A stretch of DNA of 33,200 nucleotides from an uncultured Bacteroidales bacterium. Its GTDB lineage: Bacteria; Bacteroidota; Bacteroidia; Bacteroidales; WCHB1-69. The position numbers were made by a program, and so were the translations under genes. Positions 1 through 7,726 of this stretch are shown in pieces. The notes below the pieces were generated by a model. That model did not search any database. It saw only the letters and a program-made list of their open reading frames with translations, and was not told the origin of the DNA. The stretch lies in NCBI GenBank assembly GCA_900317715.1, contig ONHS01000051.1, forward strand, positions 1 to 33,200, given 5' to 3'. Every line of letters starts with the position of its first letter. Position 1 is the first letter of the stretch.

Positions 1-326
1 TGCGGACTGCCACCCGTCATGATGACCACCGGATACTTCTGAAACAGCTCCTTCAACAGCGTGAGCACGTCCTGCTCGAACTTATAAACATTGTAATAGT
101 CATGAATGGAGAGCATCCCGACAAAAAAATGTTGCGCAACGGCCAGCTCCTCCTCGGTGGGATAGGCTGTACCGATGCGCATCTCTCTATAGAACTGGCG
201 GGAGTCTGCCGAGATGATCGGCACCTGCCAGCGTTGCGCCAACCCGATGGTGTAGGCCGTCTTGCCCACGCCCGTCGGACCGGTCAAAATGTACAAAGTG
301 GGACTACTAAAAGTCGGAGAACTCAT
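1..326 (-). CDS. miaA: tRNA dimethylallyltransferase MiaA (partial, 3' end outside window)
   Basis: MiaA transfers a dimethylallyl group to the N6 of A37 in tRNAs that read UNN codons. The visible 108 codons carry the P-loop GPTGVGKT near residue 16, followed by the family motif ADSRQFYREM and then GTAYPT, which corresponds to the GTAxPT block of the family. The reading runs off the left edge, so roughly two thirds of the protein is missing. The chosen ATG (324-326) overlaps the last codons of the upstream gene by 20 bases, which suggests translational coupling. This start places about 15 residues before the P-loop, longer than usual; no later ATG precedes the P-loop, so a non-ATG start is the only shorter option. 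Identification is secure from the motifs. Confidence 0.93.
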   Translation of the reverse strand, partial: MSSPTFSSPTLYILTGPTGVGKTAYTIGLAQRWQVPIISADSRQFYREMRIGTAYPTEEELAVAQHFFVGMLSIHDYYNVYKFEQDVLTLLKELFQKYPVVIMTGGSP

Positions 327-912
327 TCAGATCGTTATAATCCTCCTCGTTGTAGCCGTCATCGAAGCCGTCGTCGTACTCATCATCTTCCAAGTCATCC
401 AGCAACAGCTGAGCCTCATCGACATCGGGTTGCGGCAGATCCTTGGTGGTGAGCCGCACAGGGAGCTTGCCCTTCTGGAAGGTGCAGCGCGGGAATTCCT
501 CTGGATTCTCGGTCTGTGCCGCCTTCTGGAACTCGATGTAGAACGTCTTCGGATCGATGAAGTCGTACTCGTAAAGGATGTGCTGGTGCGGGTCGGTGAT
601 GAAGTCCTTCAAGATGGCATCCTTCATGACGAACTTCGGCAGACGCGTCTTCGTGCTGAACGAATCCTCGTCGTCGTACTCCGGCGTCTCCATCATTTCC
701 TCGTCCTCCGACGTGTCCATAATGGTGATCTCCTTCTGCTTGTTCCATTTCTGGTCGCAGATGGAGAAAGCGGCGAATTCATTCCCCTGCAAGCCTAAGC
801 ACTCGTAGAGGAAGTGGTGAAAGTCCTCAAAGTTCGTATTCGCGAGCACATCCACGTCGCGCACGAAGTCCTCCACTTCGTCGTAAAACACTTTGAATTT
901 GTAATAATACAT
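307..912 (-). CDS. pRiA4b ORF-3-like (IS1096 TnpR-like domain) protein
   Basis: This 201-residue acidic cytosolic protein resembles the plasmid pRiA4b ORF-3 family, a domain found in many bacteria without a settled function. The first 130 residues have the family look: an opening strand (YYYKFKVFYDEV), then aromatic and acidic blocks with DFHHFLYECLG and FITDPHQHILYEYDF. The C-terminus is a long run of Asp, Glu and Tyr (about residues 165-201), probably disordered. It has no signal peptide or membrane segment. It sits directly upstream of miaA and overlaps it by 20 bases, so the two are probably co-transcribed. The family assignment is from memory of its pattern and is moderately sure; the function is unknown. 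Confidence 0.7.
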   Translation of the reverse strand: MYYYKFKVFYDEVEDFVRDVDVLANTNFEDFHHFLYECLGLQGNEFAAFSICDQKWNKQKEITIMDTSEDEEMMETPEYDDEDSFSTKTRLPKFVMKDAILKDFITDPHQHILYEYDFIDPKTFYIEFQKAAQTENPEEFPRCTFQKGKLPVRLTTKDLPQPDVDEAQLLLDDLEDDEYDDGFDDGYNEEDYNDLNEFSDF

Positions 913-947
913 GATTTTAATGGTTATAGGTTATTGGTTATGGGTTA

Positions 948-985
948 TTTAGGGTTTAGGGTTTAGGGTTTAGGGTTTAGGGTTT
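948..985. repeat. (TTTAGGG)5 telomere-like tandem repeat
   Basis: Five exact copies of the heptamer TTTAGGG run from 948 to 982, with a partial sixth. They lie between the YebC gene and the pRiA4b-like gene. The preceding bases (TTATAGGTTATTGGTTATGGG) look like a degenerate form of the same array. It is one of the word arrays that fill spacers in this window; similar GTTTAGG words occur near 18650 and, inverted, near 18900-18999. Confidence 0.9.
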
Positions 986-990
986 ATAAG

Positions 991-1020
991 CGTAGAGACG
1001 CAATGTTTTGTGTCTCTACG
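991..1020. terminator. Inverted repeat hairpin downstream of yebC-like gene
   Basis: CGTAGAGACGCAA and TTGTGTCTCTACG form a 13-bp stem with a single G-T position and a four-base loop. It lies 8 bases beyond the stop codon of the YebC-family gene. There is no clear T-tract, so it may be a dispersed palindromic repeat rather than an intrinsic terminator. Confidence 0.55.
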
Positions 1021-1028
1021 CTGGACCA

Positions 1029-1754
1029 TTATTCCTCTTCCTCCGGTTCCTCCATATTATGATAGACGTTCGTCACGTCTTCGTCCTCGTTGATTTTGTC
1101 AAGCAGAAGGTTGACCTCGGCGCGTTGCTCTTCGGTGAGAGCCTTGAGTTCCTTCGGGATACGGTCGAATTTGAAGCTCTTGATTTCGTACTTGTTGTCT
1201 TCCAAATATTTTTGGATAGGACCGAAGGCTTTGTATTCAGCCATGATGATCACCTCTTCGTCGTCGGCGTCGATTTCTGCGTCGAAATCCATCATCGCGA
1301 GTTCGAACTCCTCGATGTCGAGTTCAGGAGTGCGAGCGACGGTAAAGATGCACTTGTGGTCGAACAGGAAATCGAGCATACCAGAGGTACCGAGGGAGCC
1401 GCCGAACTTGTTGAAGTAGCTGCGGACATTGGCGACGGTGCGCTGGTTGTTATCGGTGGCCGCCTCAATCAGGATAGCGATACCGTGAGGTCCGCGACCT
1501 TCATAGACCATCTCCTTATAATCGGACATATCTTTCTCGAAGGCGCGTTTGATGGCGCGATCGATATTGTCTTTCGGCATGTTCTCGTTACGAGCCGTCT
1601 GGATGAGCAGACGCAGTTTGGAGTTCTGCTCGGGATCAGGACCACCGGCCTTGGCAGCCATCGTGATTTCCTTGCCCAGACGAGTGAAAGTCTTGGCTAA
1701 ATATGCGTTTCTCTTGAAAATTCTTGCTTTACGATATTCAAAAGCTCTTCCCAT
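1029..1754 (-). CDS. YebC/PmpR (TACO1) family regulatory or translation factor
   Basis: This is a full-length 241-residue YebC-family protein. The hallmark N-terminus is present (GRAFEYRKARIFKRNAYLAK, then FTRLGKEITMAAKAGGPDPE). It is followed by the conserved blocks NSKLRLLIQTARNENMPKDN and YEGRGPHGIAILIEAATDNN. Family members bind nucleic acid. Some have been described as transcription regulators, while recent work on the family favours a role in helping ribosomes through difficult stretches; which applies here cannot be told. An acidic tail (about 225-241) ends in PEEEE. A promoter box lies about 60 bases upstream, so it is likely expressed on its own, ending at the hairpin 991-1020. Confidence 0.92.
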   Translation of the reverse strand: MGRAFEYRKARIFKRNAYLAKTFTRLGKEITMAAKAGGPDPEQNSKLRLLIQTARNENMPKDNIDRAIKRAFEKDMSDYKEMVYEGRGPHGIAILIEAATDNNQRTVANVRSYFNKFGGSLGTSGMLDFLFDHKCIFTVARTPELDIEEFELAMMDFDAEIDADDEEVIIMAEYKAFGPIQKYLEDNKYEIKSFKFDRIPKELKALTEEQRAEVNLLLDKINEDEDVTNVYHNMEEPEEEE

Positions 1755-1813
1755 TTTGTCTTATAATTTAAATATGAATACTTTAGTTAAAATGTCTCGT
1801 TTTAAAAACGCTG

Positions 1814-1821
1814 CAAAGGTA
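1814..1821 (-). promoter_or_regulatory. -7 promoter box for YebC-family gene
   Basis: On the minus strand this reads TACCTTTG, matching the Bacteroidetes -7 consensus TAnnTTTG, 59 bases before the ATG at 1754. No convincing TTTG -33 box is seen. Confidence 0.6.
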
Positions 1822-1888
1822 CAATTTTTTTTCGTAGGAAAAGAAAATAATTTGGCATTTTGCTTTTCTTCATTCGCTTTTAGCCCCT

Positions 1889-1926
1889 GAAAACAGCCAA
1901 TAGCCACTTGCGAAAAGCCAATAACA
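1889..1926. repeat. Word array (ACAGCCAATAGCC type)
   Basis: Short degenerate repeats of the form CAGCCAATAGCC and AAAGCCAATAAC lie between the divergent YebC and kdd promoters. The rest of the spacer 1755-2033 holds the two promoters and AT-rich leader; no gene is seen there. Confidence 0.6.
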
Positions 1927-1969
1927 AAAAAATATTTCAAAAACCTGTGTGAGATATTCCAAAAAATAC

Positions 1970-1977
1970 TATCTTTG
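1970..1977 (+). promoter_or_regulatory. -7 promoter box for kdd
   Basis: TATCTTTG matches TAnnTTTG exactly and lies 56 bases before the kdd ATG. The intervening leader is AT-rich, as is common in this phylum. Confidence 0.65.
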
Positions 1978-2033
1978 CGACCTCAAATTTTGAGGCATAA
2001 AAGTTTTGTATCATTCTTAAAATCATTCAAATT

Positions 2034-3107
2034 ATGCAGAAAAAAGGCAACAAATACGGTACTCACCGCGTGATTGAACCCAAAGGCGTTCTCCCGCAGC
2101 CCGCTAACAAACTTGACAACAATATGGACGAGATTTGGGATAATGAAATCCTGATCGATGTCCAAACGTTGAACATTGACTCTGCTTCATTTACCGACAT
2201 CCATAACTATGCTAAGGAGCAAGCTGGTCCCGGCGCTTCCGAAGAAAAAATCATGGAAGAAGTGAAGAAAGAGATGCTCTTGAACGTTGAATTGCAGGGC
2301 AAGCACCGTAACCGCCGTACCGGTTCTGGCGGTATGTTGCTCGGCAAGGTTGAGAAGATCGGTGACGCTCTCAAGGGCAAAATCGACCTCAAAGAGGGTG
2401 ACCGCATCGCTACTCTCGTCAGCCTCAGCCTCACCCCGCTGCGCATTGACGAAATCCTCGAAATCCGTCCTGATGTTGACCAAGTCGATATCAAGGGTAA
2501 AGCTATCCTCTTCGAGAGCGGTATCTACGCTAAGATCCCGACCGACATGCCGGAGAAGCTCGCTTTGAGCGCATTGGACGTGGCAGGTGCTCCTGCACAA
2601 ACTGCTAAATTGTGCCAATACGGTCAAACCGTCGTCATCCTCGGTGCCGGTGGTAAGAGCGGTATGCTCTGCTGCTACGAGGCTAAGAAACGTGTCGGTG
2701 TCACCGGTAAAGTCATCGGTATCGCCAACAGCCCGAAGAGCACCCAACGTATCAAAGACCTCGGCTTCTGCGACATCGTGGAGTCTGCCGCCGGCATGAC
2801 TCCCGTCCAAGTTTATGAGCTCATCGAAAAGCTCACCGACGGCAAGATGGCTGACGTTACCATCAACTGCGTCAACGTTCCCGATCAGGAAATGACCGCC
2901 GTGCTCTGCACCAAAGACGACGGTATCGTCTATTTCTTCAGCATGGCCACCAGCTTCACGAAAGCTTCCCTCGGTGCTGAAGGTATCGGCAGCGACGTGA
3001 ACATGATCATGGGTAACGGCTACACCAAAGGCCACGCTGAGTTCACCCTCCAAGAGCTCCGCGAAAGCCCCGAACTCAGAAAGATCTTCGAAGAGTTATA
3101 CGCATAA
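2034..3107 (+). CDS. kdd: L-erythro-3,5-diaminohexanoate dehydrogenase
   Basis: Kdd oxidises L-erythro-3,5-diaminohexanoate to 5-amino-3-oxohexanoate with NAD+ in the aminomutase route of lysine fermentation. The 357-residue protein starts with the family signature KGNKYGTHRVIEPKGVLPQP. It carries a nucleotide-binding turn VVILGAGGKSGMLCCYEAKK at about residues 200-220 and ends with GNGYTKGHAEFTLQELRES. Length matches the family (about 345-360). Codon use is strongly biased (GGT, CGT, CTC), suggesting high expression. It has its own promoter box and a strong terminator, so it is a single-gene unit. The partners kce, kamA, kamD and kamE, which often sit beside it, are not in this window. Confidence 0.93.
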   Translation: MQKKGNKYGTHRVIEPKGVLPQPANKLDNNMDEIWDNEILIDVQTLNIDSASFTDIHNYAKEQAGPGASEEKIMEEVKKEMLLNVELQGKHRNRRTGSGGMLLGKVEKIGDALKGKIDLKEGDRIATLVSLSLTPLRIDEILEIRPDVDQVDIKGKAILFESGIYAKIPTDMPEKLALSALDVAGAPAQTAKLCQYGQTVVILGAGGKSGMLCCYEAKKRVGVTGKVIGIANSPKSTQRIKDLGFCDIVESAAGMTPVQVYELIEKLTDGKMADVTINCVNVPDQEMTAVLCTKDDGIVYFFSMATSFTKASLGAEGIGSDVNMIMGNGYTKGHAEFTLQELRESPELRKIFEELYA

Positions 3108-3146
3108 CCCTTCGGTCTTTATACCATTAGTAATAATTATCTGATG

Positions 3147-3183
3147 AAATAAGCGGTGTGTAACGAGCGCCGCTTATTTTTTT
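3147..3183 (+). terminator. Intrinsic terminator of kdd
   Basis: AAATAAGCGG (3147-3156) pairs with CCGCTTATTT (3170-3179) and is followed by a run of T. It stands 40 bases after the kdd stop. Confidence 0.88.
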
Positions 3184-3241
3184 GCTTTTTGCTTTTAGCT
3201 GTTGGCTATTGGCTTTTCGCTTTTTGCCAACAGCTAAAAGG
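3184..3241. repeat. Word array (GCTTTTTGCTTTTAGCTGTTGG type, partly inverted)
   Basis: Degenerate words such as TTTAGCTGTTGGCTATTGGC are followed by the inverse form GCCAACAGCTAAAAG, so the two ends can pair. It lies after the kdd terminator and before the next promoter. Confidence 0.7.
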
Positions 3242-3281
3242 TTAATGCTAAAAAAACAACTCACCAATCAAAAATAATTTG

Positions 3282-3289
3282 TATCTTTG
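3282..3289 (+). promoter_or_regulatory. -7 promoter box for M49-like lipoprotein gene
   Basis: TATCTTTG matches TAnnTTTG, 39 bases upstream of the ATG at 3329. Confidence 0.6.
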
Positions 3290-3328
3290 CCCTCGTGTTT
3301 TTTAGGAAATAATCTTAAATTTTTGAAT

Positions 3329-4975
3329 ATGAAAAAAATATCTACAATGATGGTGATGCTGGCCTGTGTCGCCCTGTTTGCGTCATGCAAAAACAAAAAA
3401 GCAGAGACTCCGAATGAGGAATCCAAGAGCGAACTCCAACAGAAAGTGGAGGAGTATGCCTACTTCGATTTGACCGCCGACCTCTCCAAATTGACCGAGA
3501 GCGAGCGGCAACTGCTGCCGATTTTCTTCGAAATCGGACAAATCATGGACGACTTGTTCTGGGAACAGACTTTTGGCGACAAGAGCATCCTCGACACCAT
3601 CTCTGATCCGTGGATGAAAGACTACGCGATGATCAACTATGGTCCGTGGGACCGCCTCGACGCGGAGAAACCCTTCGTGCCCGGCTATGGCGAGCGTCCT
3701 CCGATGGCCAACTACTATCCTCAGGACATCACGAAAGCTGAGTACGACGCTTTCGAAGATCCGTTGAAGTCTTCCCACTACACCGTCCTCAGACGTGATG
3801 AGAATGGAAAATTGATCACCGTCGGATATTACGAGGCTTACAAAGAGAAACTTGATCGCGTGTGTGCATTGCTCGACAAGGCTATCGAAATTGCCGACAA
3901 TCCCACGATGAAAAAATATCTGGTGGAGCGCAAGAAATCATTGCAAACCAACGACTACTTCCCTAGCGACATGGCTTGGATGGACCTCAAAGACTCCAAC
4001 ATCGACTTCGTGTTCGGACCTATCGAGAACTACGACGATGCTTTGAATTCTGTGAAGACCTCCTGGGAAGCCTTCGTGCTCGTGAAGGATGTGGAAGCCA
4101 GCACCAAATTGGATAAATTTGTGAAGATGCTTCCGCAACTGCAACGCGAACTTCCGTGTGATCCCGCGCACAAGACCTACGTGCCCGGCACCACCTGCGA
4201 TATGAACCTCTATGATGTGGTGTTCTACGGCGGCGACTGTAATGCTGCCGGCAAGACCATCGCCATCAACCTGCCGAACGATGACAACGTGCAAGCCAAG
4301 AAGGGCTCCCGCCGCTTCCAACTGCGCAATGCCATGCAGGCTAAATTCGACAAAATCATGAAGCCCATCGGCGAAATCATCATCGAACCGTCCGAGCAGA
4401 ACCACATCACCTTCGACGCTTTCTTCTGGAATGTGACGTTCCATGAAGTGGCGCACGGCTTGGGCGTGAAGCAGACCATCAACGGCAAGGGTTCCGTGGA
4501 CGAGGCCATGCAGACCGAAAACTCCAGCTGGGAAGAGGCTAAGGCCGACATCGTGGGTCTGAACCTCGTGCTCAACCTTATCGACAAGGGCGAAATCACC
4601 GACATTTCCGTGGAAGATGCAATCACCACCTACATCGTCGGTTTGTTGCGTAGCGTGCGTTTCGGTGCTTCCGAGGCCCACGGTATCGCCAACATGATGT
4701 GCTACAACTACTTGTTCGAGAACGGTGCCTTCACCCGCAACGGCAACGGCACCTACCACATCAACTACGACAAGGCCCGCAAGGCTATGGAAGGCTGGAT
4801 CGCGCTGATCCTCAAGACGCAGGCCGAAGGCAACTTCGAGTTTGCCACTCAATACAGCAAGGACAACGGCACCATCAAATCTGATTTGCAAGCCGACCTC
4901 GACCGCATCAACAAGTCCGGCATCCCGAGAGACATAAGGTTTAATCAGGGGTTGGACGTGCTGGGACTGAAATAA
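3329..4975 (+). CDS. M49-related (dipeptidyl peptidase III-like) zinc metallopeptidase, lipoprotein
   Basis: This is a 548-residue exported lipoprotein. It has an N-terminal hydrophobic stretch ending in a lipobox-like FASC (Cys20) followed by KNKK. The zinc site is visible: HEVAHGLG at residues 372-379 and EEAKADIVG starting at 402. That pairing of HExxHGxG with EEAKADIVG matches the shorter M49-like enzymes and plant Nudix/DPP III-like proteins. Classical DPP III instead has the longer HExxxH motif. The likely role is trimming of peptides at the cell envelope, which would fit a peptide- or amino-acid-fermenting organism; the substrate is inferred, not seen. An upstream in-frame TTG at 3287 was rejected because it overlaps the promoter box and would bury the signal peptide. 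Confidence 0.8.
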   Translation: MKKISTMMVMLACVALFASCKNKKAETPNEESKSELQQKVEEYAYFDLTADLSKLTESERQLLPIFFEIGQIMDDLFWEQTFGDKSILDTISDPWMKDYAMINYGPWDRLDAEKPFVPGYGERPPMANYYPQDITKAEYDAFEDPLKSSHYTVLRRDENGKLITVGYYEAYKEKLDRVCALLDKAIEIADNPTMKKYLVERKKSLQTNDYFPSDMAWMDLKDSNIDFVFGPIENYDDALNSVKTSWEAFVLVKDVEASTKLDKFVKMLPQLQRELPCDPAHKTYVPGTTCDMNLYDVVFYGGDCNAAGKTIAINLPNDDNVQAKKGSRRFQLRNAMQAKFDKIMKPIGEIIIEPSEQNHITFDAFFWNVTFHEVAHGLGVKQTINGKGSVDEAMQTENSSWEEAKADIVGLNLVLNLIDKGEITDISVEDAITTYIVGLLRSVRFGASEAHGIANMMCYNYLFENGAFTRNGNGTYHINYDKARKAMEGWIALILKTQAEGNFEFATQYSKDNGTIKSDLQADLDRINKSGIPRDIRFNQGLDVLGLK

Positions 4976-5063
4976 TGATGAATGATGAATGCAGAATGAT
5001 GAATAAATTTTTATCATCATTATGCATTCTTTATTTATCATTCATCATTTATCATTCATCATT
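4974..5063. repeat. Inverted word array (ATGATGAATGATGAAT / ATTCATCATTTATCATT)
   Basis: Words of the type AATGATGAATGATGAATG fill the left half and their complements fill the right half, centred near 5018. The array begins inside the stop codon of the peptidase gene, giving TAA TGA TGA in a row, and ends 10 bases before recF. It could fold into a long imperfect hairpin and may serve as the terminator here. Confidence 0.85.
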
Positions 5064-5073
5064 CTGTATTTGA

Positions 5074-6186
5074 ATGTACCTCAAATCCCTCCAACTCACC
5101 AACTTCAAGTCCTACACCGAAGCTTCGTTCTCGTTCAGTGGCAACGTGAACGGCATTGTGGGGGCGAACGGCAGTGGCAAGACCAACCTGCTGGACGCCA
5201 TCCATTACCTGTCGTTCGGGAAGAGTTGCTTTTCGGCGAAGGATGTCAGTTCGGTGCGGTTGGGCACGGATTTTTTTGCGCTGCACGGGGATTTCGCGGA
5301 TGAGGAGTCGGGAAATACCACGCAGGTGAGCTGTGTGTATAAGAACGGTGCCAAGTCGTTGAAGGCCAACAAGAAGGTGTACGACCGGCTGAGCGACCAT
5401 GTGGGGTTGTTCCCTGTGGTGATGGTTTCTCCGTACGACAGCGACATCATCAACGACGGCAACGAGGTACGCCGGAAGTTCTTCGACAAGATCATCTCGC
5501 AGTTCGACAAAATCTATCTCCAGCATCTGATTCACTACAAGAAGCTGTTGTTGCAGAGGAATGCGGTGTTGCGTCAGCAGATGGAGAACCGCCGTTCGGA
5601 TCTTTCTCTGTTGCAGGTGATTGATTACCAGTTGATAGAAGATGGCGTGCAGCTGTATCAGCGCCGCAGGCAGTTTGTGGAGGATATCCGCCCGATGTTT
5701 GTACAACACTACCGGCAGCTGTCGGGTGGGGTGGAGGAGGTCGATATCCGTTACGATTCGGCTTTGTTGGAAACGCCCTTTGAGGAGGGCTTGGCCAAAA
5801 GTTTTCCTGCGGATGCGAAATGCGGTTACACGACCTTCGGGGTGCACAAAGACGACTATGATTTCACCATTGACGGTCATCCGGTGAAGCATTTCGGGTC
5901 GCAGGGACAGCAGAAGTCCTTCTCGTTGGCGTTGCGTCTGTCGCAGTTCGATTACGCTTTCGCCTACAACAAGCGCAAGCCGATCCTGCTGTTGGATGAC
6001 ATCTTTGACAAGCTGGACCGCTCTCGCATTTCCGAGCTGTTGGGCATGGTGGGACGAGAGCATTTCGGGCAGGTCTTTATCTCGGACACGGACGAAACGC
6101 GCGTGAGGGCGATTTTGGGAGAACATGGGATTGAGCATGAGGTGTTTGAGATCAAGAGGGAGAAGGGAATAGAGAATAGGGAATAG
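5074..6186 (+). CDS. recF: DNA replication and repair protein RecF
   Basis: RecF is an SMC-like ATPase that helps load RecA at gapped DNA. The 370-residue protein has Walker A GANGSGKT at residues 30-37 and the signature FGSQGQQKSFSLAL around residue 275. Walker B (KPILLLDDIFDKLD) follows around 305-318. Length matches the family. The last residues (KGIENRE) and the stop codon are encoded inside a GAATAGGGAATAGGG word array, so the very C-terminus looks recently replaced by, or grown from, spacer sequence. Confidence 0.96.
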   Translation: MYLKSLQLTNFKSYTEASFSFSGNVNGIVGANGSGKTNLLDAIHYLSFGKSCFSAKDVSSVRLGTDFFALHGDFADEESGNTTQVSCVYKNGAKSLKANKKVYDRLSDHVGLFPVVMVSPYDSDIINDGNEVRRKFFDKIISQFDKIYLQHLIHYKKLLLQRNAVLRQQMENRRSDLSLLQVIDYQLIEDGVQLYQRRRQFVEDIRPMFVQHYRQLSGGVEEVDIRYDSALLETPFEEGLAKSFPADAKCGYTTFGVHKDDYDFTIDGHPVKHFGSQGQQKSFSLALRLSQFDYAFAYNKRKPILLLDDIFDKLDRSRISELLGMVGREHFGQVFISDTDETRVRAILGEHGIEHEVFEIKREKGIENRE

Positions 6187-6222
6187 GGAGTAGTTAGCAG
6201 TTAGTAGTTAGTAGTTGGCGGT
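6166..6222. repeat. Word array overlapping the recF 3' end
   Basis: GGGAATAGAGAATAGGG words pass into TTAGCAGTTAGTAGTTAGTAG words. The first part encodes the last recF residues and its stop codon. Confidence 0.85.
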
Positions 6223-6356
6223 TTTGCGAGAAGGGGGTGGATATTTGCGAAAAAAATGCTCGTAAAAAGGATTGGTTAGATAATATTTAATGTAAGCTGT
6301 TGATTATGAGTGTTATAAAATCGAGATATAGGGGTGGACGGATTCAAAAAAAAGTG

Positions 6357-6364
6357 TACTTTTG
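6357..6364 (+). promoter_or_regulatory. -7 promoter box for the tRNA pair
   Basis: TACTTTTG matches TAnnTTTG and lies 12 bases upstream of tRNA-Pro. Confidence 0.65.
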
Positions 6365-6376
6365 CGGTCTGGAAAA

Positions 6377-6451
6377 CGGGATATAGCGTAGTCCGGTTAT
6401 CGCGCCTGCTTTGGGAGCAGGAGGTCGCAAGTTCGAATCTTGCTATCCCGA
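6377..6451 (+). tRNA. tRNA-Pro (anticodon TGG)
   Basis: The acceptor arms CGGGATA and TATCCCG pair. The anticodon stem CCTGC/GCAGG encloses loop TTTGGGA with anticodon TGG. The T arm GCAAG-TTCGAAT-CTTGC is canonical. No CCA is encoded after the discriminator base. Confidence 0.96.
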
Positions 6452-6467
6452 CGAGGCGTAAGCCAAC

Positions 6468-6544
6468 GGTTCCGTAGCTCAACTGGATAGAGCAGCTGCC
6501 TTCTAAGCAGCAGGTTTTGCGTTCGAGTCGCAACGGAATCACCA
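6468..6544 (+). tRNA. tRNA-Arg (anticodon TCT)
   Basis: GGTTCCG pairs with CGGAATC in the acceptor. The anticodon stem GCTGC/GCAGC encloses CTTCTAA with anticodon TCT. The T arm is TTGCG-TTCGAGT-CGCAA. The discriminator A (6541) is followed by an encoded CCA (6542-6544), unlike the neighbouring tRNA-Pro. It shares the upstream promoter and the downstream terminator. Confidence 0.96.
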
Positions 6545-6572
6545 AAAGCTCCTTCAAACGAGGGAGCTTTTT
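6545..6572 (+). terminator. Intrinsic terminator of the tRNA operon
   Basis: AAAGCTCC (6545-6552) pairs with GGAGCTTT (6563-6570), followed by TT; it begins directly after the tRNA-Arg CCA. Confidence 0.85.
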
Positions 6573-6630
6573 CATTTTGTGGCGACGCGATTCATCGTGT
6601 CGCTATTGTTCATAAATAGTAATATCTTTT

Positions 6631-6662
6631 TTTGGTATTTCTGCAATAAGAATGTACTTTTG
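6631..6662 (+). promoter_or_regulatory. Promoter of prs (TTTG - 20 bp - TACTTTTG)
   Basis: A -33 TTTG (6631-6634) is followed after 20 bases by the -7 box TACTTTTG (6655-6662). This matches both halves of the Bacteroidetes consensus, 44 bases before the prs ATG. Confidence 0.72.
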
Positions 6663-6706
6663 TATTCTCATTTTAAGAATTTCAAAACGTTAAATATCAA
6701 ACATTT

Positions 6707-7639
6707 ATGAATCACGATTACGTATTGGTTGCCGGTCGTTCTAATCCGGAGCTGGCGAAAAAGATTGCCGACTGTTTGCACAAGCCCCTCCTTTCAGTTG
6801 ACATTCTCCAATTCAAGGACGGGGAAATCCAGGTCTATTACAACGAGAGCATCCGTGGGCGCGATGTTTTCATCATTCAGCCGACCTTCTCCCCGGCGGA
6901 CAACATCATCGAGCTGCTGATTGCCATTGACGCTGCCAAGCGCGCATCGGCACGCAGTATCATCGCTGTTGTCCCTTATTTCGGCTATGCCCGTCAGGAC
7001 CGCAAGGACAAACCCCGTACCTCCATCGGTGCCAAGTTGATGTGCAACCTGCTTACCACCGCAGGTGTGAGCCGCGTCATCACCATGGACTTGCACGCCG
7101 ACCAGATCCAGGGCTTCTTCGAAGTGCCGGTGGATCACCTGTTTGCTTCCAACGTTTTTATTCCGTTGGTGAAGAATTCCGGTTGGGAGAACATCAGCAT
7201 CGCATCGCCTGACACGGGCGGTACCAAACGTGCCTCTACATACGCCAAGGCTCTTAACTGCGAACTGGCTATCGGCTACAAGCAGCGCGAGAAACAGAAC
7301 GAGGTGGCTTCGTTGCAAATCATTGGCGACGTGAAAGACAAAAACGTGATTCTAGTGGATGACATCATCGATACAGCTGGCACGCTTTGCAAGGCTGCTG
7401 CCCGCATCAAGGAGATGGGAGCCCTCAGCGTCCGCGCTATGTGTGCTCATGGCCTCTTCTCTGGCGATGCGCTTGAGAAAATCGAGAATTCCGTGCTTGA
7501 CGAGGTGCTCGTCACCGACACTATTCCGTTGAAGCGCCCTTGTGCCAAGGTGAAAGTTATCTCCGTGGCCAAACTGCTGTCTGAAATCATCCTAAGCGTC
7601 GAAGACAACACGTCCATCTCGTCGCATTATTATGTATAA
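6707..7639 (+). CDS. prs: Ribose-phosphate pyrophosphokinase (PRPP synthetase)
   Basis: Prs makes 5-phosphoribosyl-1-pyrophosphate from ribose 5-phosphate and ATP, feeding purine, pyrimidine, histidine, tryptophan and NAD synthesis. The 310-residue protein has the ATP flexible-loop block YARQDRKDKPRTSIGAK and the metal-binding DLHADQIQGFF. The PRPP-binding loop is NVILVDDIIDTAGTL. Length and order match bacterial class I enzymes. It has its own two-part promoter and a strong terminator, so it is monocistronic. Confidence 0.97.
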   Translation: MNHDYVLVAGRSNPELAKKIADCLHKPLLSVDILQFKDGEIQVYYNESIRGRDVFIIQPTFSPADNIIELLIAIDAAKRASARSIIAVVPYFGYARQDRKDKPRTSIGAKLMCNLLTTAGVSRVITMDLHADQIQGFFEVPVDHLFASNVFIPLVKNSGWENISIASPDTGGTKRASTYAKALNCELAIGYKQREKQNEVASLQIIGDVKDKNVILVDDIIDTAGTLCKAAARIKEMGALSVRAMCAHGLFSGDALEKIENSVLDEVLVTDTIPLKRPCAKVKVISVAKLLSEIILSVEDNTSISSHYYV

Positions 7640-7688
7640 CCGAACAAAAAAACGTCCCTCCAACGGAGGGACGTTTTTTTGTTCGGTT
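7638..7688. terminator. Bidirectional terminator, 24-bp perfect palindrome
   Basis: A left arm at 7638-7661 and a right arm at 7665-7688 are perfectly complementary over 24 bp, with loop AAC. The core ACGTCCCTCC/GGAGGGACGT is flanked by A7 and T7, so it works in both directions between convergent prs and the lipoprotein gene. The arm starts inside the prs stop codon. Confidence 0.93.
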
Positions 7689-7726
7689 ATGCCAATAGCC
7701 AATAGCTAACGGCCAATAGCCAACTC
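7689..7726. repeat. Word array (GCCAATAGCCAATAGC type) at a gene 3' end
   Basis: Repeats of GCCAATAGC and TAACGGCCAATAGCCAAC lie after the palindromic terminator. They cover the stop codon and last residues (AIGR) of the minus-strand lipoprotein gene. Confidence 0.8.

Noticed and set aside
948..985. Plant-type telomere repeat suggesting eukaryotic contamination
   Set aside because: It is only five units, sits between bacterial genes, and belongs to the word-array pattern seen throughout the window.
2187..3053. 288-residue open frame antisense to kdd
   Set aside because: Shadow frame under a gene with strong codon bias; no signal or motif of its own.
3938..5041. 367-residue open frame antisense to the M49-like gene
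   Set aside because: Shadow; the sense strand has signal peptide and zinc motifs.
5059..6138. 359-residue open frame antisense to recF
   Set aside because: Shadow; recF motifs on the plus strand are complete.
6276..6575. 99-residue frame with the string GIARFELATSCSQSRRDN
   Set aside because: It is the reverse reading of the two tRNA genes, a well-known source of false proteins.
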